A stretch of 64,000 nt of DNA from Delphinus delphis (Eukaryota; Chordata; Mammalia; Artiodactyla; Delphinidae), in contig NC_082687.1 of the NCBI RefSeq assembly GCF_949987515.2, positions 118,649,838 through 118,713,837 of the forward strand, given 5' to 3'. The position numbers and the translations under genes are program-made. The notes under the pieces were generated by a model, which was not told the origin of the DNA, did not search any database, and saw only the letters and a list, made by a program, of their open reading frames with translations. Shown piece after piece: positions 61,908 to 64,000 of this stretch; position 1 is the first letter of the stretch, and each line of letters starts with the position of its first letter.

Positions 61908-64000
61908 AAGCGTATGGCCAATGAGCCCTATACTTTGAGAGATTTTTAAACAAGTGGAAAAGTTTACTACATAATGTATGTTTTAAGACATTTTGATTAA
62001 AATAAAAACAGATTATTTCCAGAAAGCATTTTAATAATTTTAACTTTTATTCTGTTAGTATATTTTTAAAAACCTATATAGATTTCAGGGAACTCCCATA
62101 AATCTCTGAAAATATGAAAAAATGTACATACAGAGAAAATGCAATTTAAGATGGAATAAGGTCAAACTCTTATTTTCGATGAATCCAAATTAAATAATGT
62201 TTAAATAGTTAAATTACATAATGTTTAAGGATTTTGGAGCCATAGTTTTAATTTTTACTTTGATTTTTCTAAAATTAAGTTTTGGACACGGCCACTTTCA
62301 AATGAAAAAGCAAACCTCAGAAGTGTATGTTTCATGAAAAATACTCTAAGATGGTTCCATATAGTTGAACTTCAAAATATATATATTATATGGGAATTGC
62401 TTAGAACTTTATATTTGATTTTCACAAATATCATGGGACTGGCTTATTCTGCTATTGTGGACTAAGGAAACTGTTATAAAACATCAAAGTCACTCATTCT
62501 AAATGAAAATTAAACCAAAACTATAATTGTGTAAGCACTACCCAATCATTTTTTCCAATTCCACCATTCCAGACCCCTCAACCTATGGAGCATCTAATAA
62601 ATTAGCAGCGCACCACAGAGAGAAGTGAAATGCTATGCTGGCTAATGGGAGCAGCTCAAGTTCATTCTTGGCAACTTGCTATGAACTCAAATACTTTTCC
62701 TCTGCAGCAAAGAGAGTCACAACACCCCACTGACCTCACTGAACCCCACGTTGTTAGTCTTGGAATACTATTCATCAAATCCTGTGGCATTTCACTTGCC
62801 ATCTTCAAAAAAGAAAGACAACAAAATCTGAACTTTACATTTGATATTCTACTTTTAAAAGTTTAAAGAGTTTACTACTGGAAGGAAGTGGACCATAAAA
62901 TGTAAAAATCAAAAGATGACCGAGGGGACCTTTGCTTTGGCCACCTGAATCAAAACAAATTGAGTCTTTTTTAAAAAATGCAAGTTTCTATGGAGCTCCA
63001 AAACAGTAAAAGATGCATTGTTTTCCTTAAGAGTCTTCAGTTACAGTATCCCACCCTCATCTCTGAAAAGATGCCACATCAAGTGAGGTGAGGTTCCCTG
63101 GGAAGAAGAAAAATAGGAGAGCCACGTGCCCACTGACTTTCTAGTCTGAAATAATAAAGAGCCAGACCTACTTATGGGTGGAGGGCAAAACAAAAAACAG
63201 TTTTACTGATGCAGACAAAACAGGATATGAGATGCAGAATACGAAAGGACAACAGTTAACTAGGAAGAGAAAGTAAAAGTTTTCCTACTCAGGATGCCCT
63301 GGCTTGGGCCAACCAGGTATGTAAATGACACCCATTACATGTCATTTTGTCTGAAGGGAGCAAGACATCTTCCTCAGGTCCTTGATACGGGTGCTGATAG
63401 AAGCAAAGTGGATTGTTTAATAGGAGAAACCTCAGCACAATCCAGACACTGAGGAAGTTTCAAAGGTTCTGACCAGAAAGAAAAACTCCTACATGAGTTC
63501 TCCACACTGCTATGTGAAGAGACACTTTACAGTAATGTTGGGAAGTAAAATAAGGTAATCACTGATCTGTTTTTGCTGTTAGGGAGTCAGATTTTGGTGG
63601 GAAAATCATTAATCTTTTCACCCAGTAGTTTTCCGTTTTTAGGAATTTCTACCAGAAGTTTTATTTAACCCAGTATTTACGAGCACAGTTTGTGAAGAGT
63701 GGTCACGCAGTGATGAAGCAGTTAAACCTTAGGTGCCTGCACACAGAGGGGTTTTCCTGCTCACAGGGCCAGCAAGGAAGAATCAGAGTATAAAACCGGG
63801 AGCAGCAAGAAACCCAGAAAACTAGTTTCTTATCCAAAACCTAGAAAAGCTATAAAACCTTCCCCAGGCCTGAGGCACAATTCAGAACTACAGAAAAACA
63901 ACACACAGAGAAGCTGTTCTTGGAGGGAAACATGGTAGCAATGGTAGGAGAAAGCACATATCAGAGGCAATCAAATCTCCTTCGGTTTTCCTAAACTAAA
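61908..64000. other. Intronic DNA to window edge, unassigned
   Basis: A/T-rich to about 62500, then mixed sequence. There is no zinc-finger exon, RNA gene or repeat family I can support. Confidence 0.4.

Larger units (their letters stand above)
49598..64000 (-). other. PRDM5: PRDM5 intron, 3' portion
   Basis: Everything from the acceptor at 49598-49599 to the right edge appears to be one intron, at least 14.4 kb, whose donor lies outside. I searched both strands by eye for further C2H2 fingers and found none. Its largest occupant is the L1 at 49994-55785. Confidence 0.7.

Overview
The window is mammalian nuclear DNA, almost certainly from a cetacean or close relative. Five insertions belong to the tRNA-derived SINE family typical of whales, dolphins and hippos. 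Their heads read gcttccctggtggcgcagtg and they end in A tails, several with clear target-site duplications. The long LINE-1 copies are also of the cetartiodactyl kind. There is no prokaryotic gene organisation, no CRISPR array and no dense coding.

One gene explains all the coding signal. Three exons on the minus strand encode the C-terminal C2H2 zinc fingers of a protein I recognise as PRDM5, a PR-domain zinc-finger transcription regulator. In transcription order they are 49597-49512 (28 full codons plus two bases), 17922-17818 (35 codons) and 3865-3701 (54 codons plus stop TAA). All splice sites inside the window follow the AG/GT rule and the phases join without a break. The fragments give three complete fingers plus one finger split by an intron between its two cysteines. 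The protein ends four residues after the short GEADS tail begins. Introns are about 31.6 kb and 13.95 kb. The 5' part of the gene lies beyond the right edge, and everything left of 3701 is 3' UTR and downstream flank.

The rest is intronic or flanking DNA dominated by layers of transposons. Ancient L2, MIR, MER5/MER20-like and MLT1-like relics are overlaid by L1 fragments and then by cetacean SINEs. The largest insertion is a nearly full-length but dead L1 at 49994-55785, antisense to PRDM5. It is followed directly by the 3' end of an older L1 and may include a 3' transduction. About 16-19 kb, 21.4-24.3 kb, 29-36 kb and 61.9-64 kb are mostly unassigned DNA.

No new gene system was found. The most unusual structures are non-coding: a 157-bp inverted duplication with about 93% identity (24886-25042 and 25872-26029), a separate roughly 150-nt fold-back beside it (24302-24452), perfect palindromes at 16642-16665, 59647-59670 and 8315-8340, a hairpin inside an L2 relic (13235-13312), and a three-copy 34-bp minisatellite (60682-60782).
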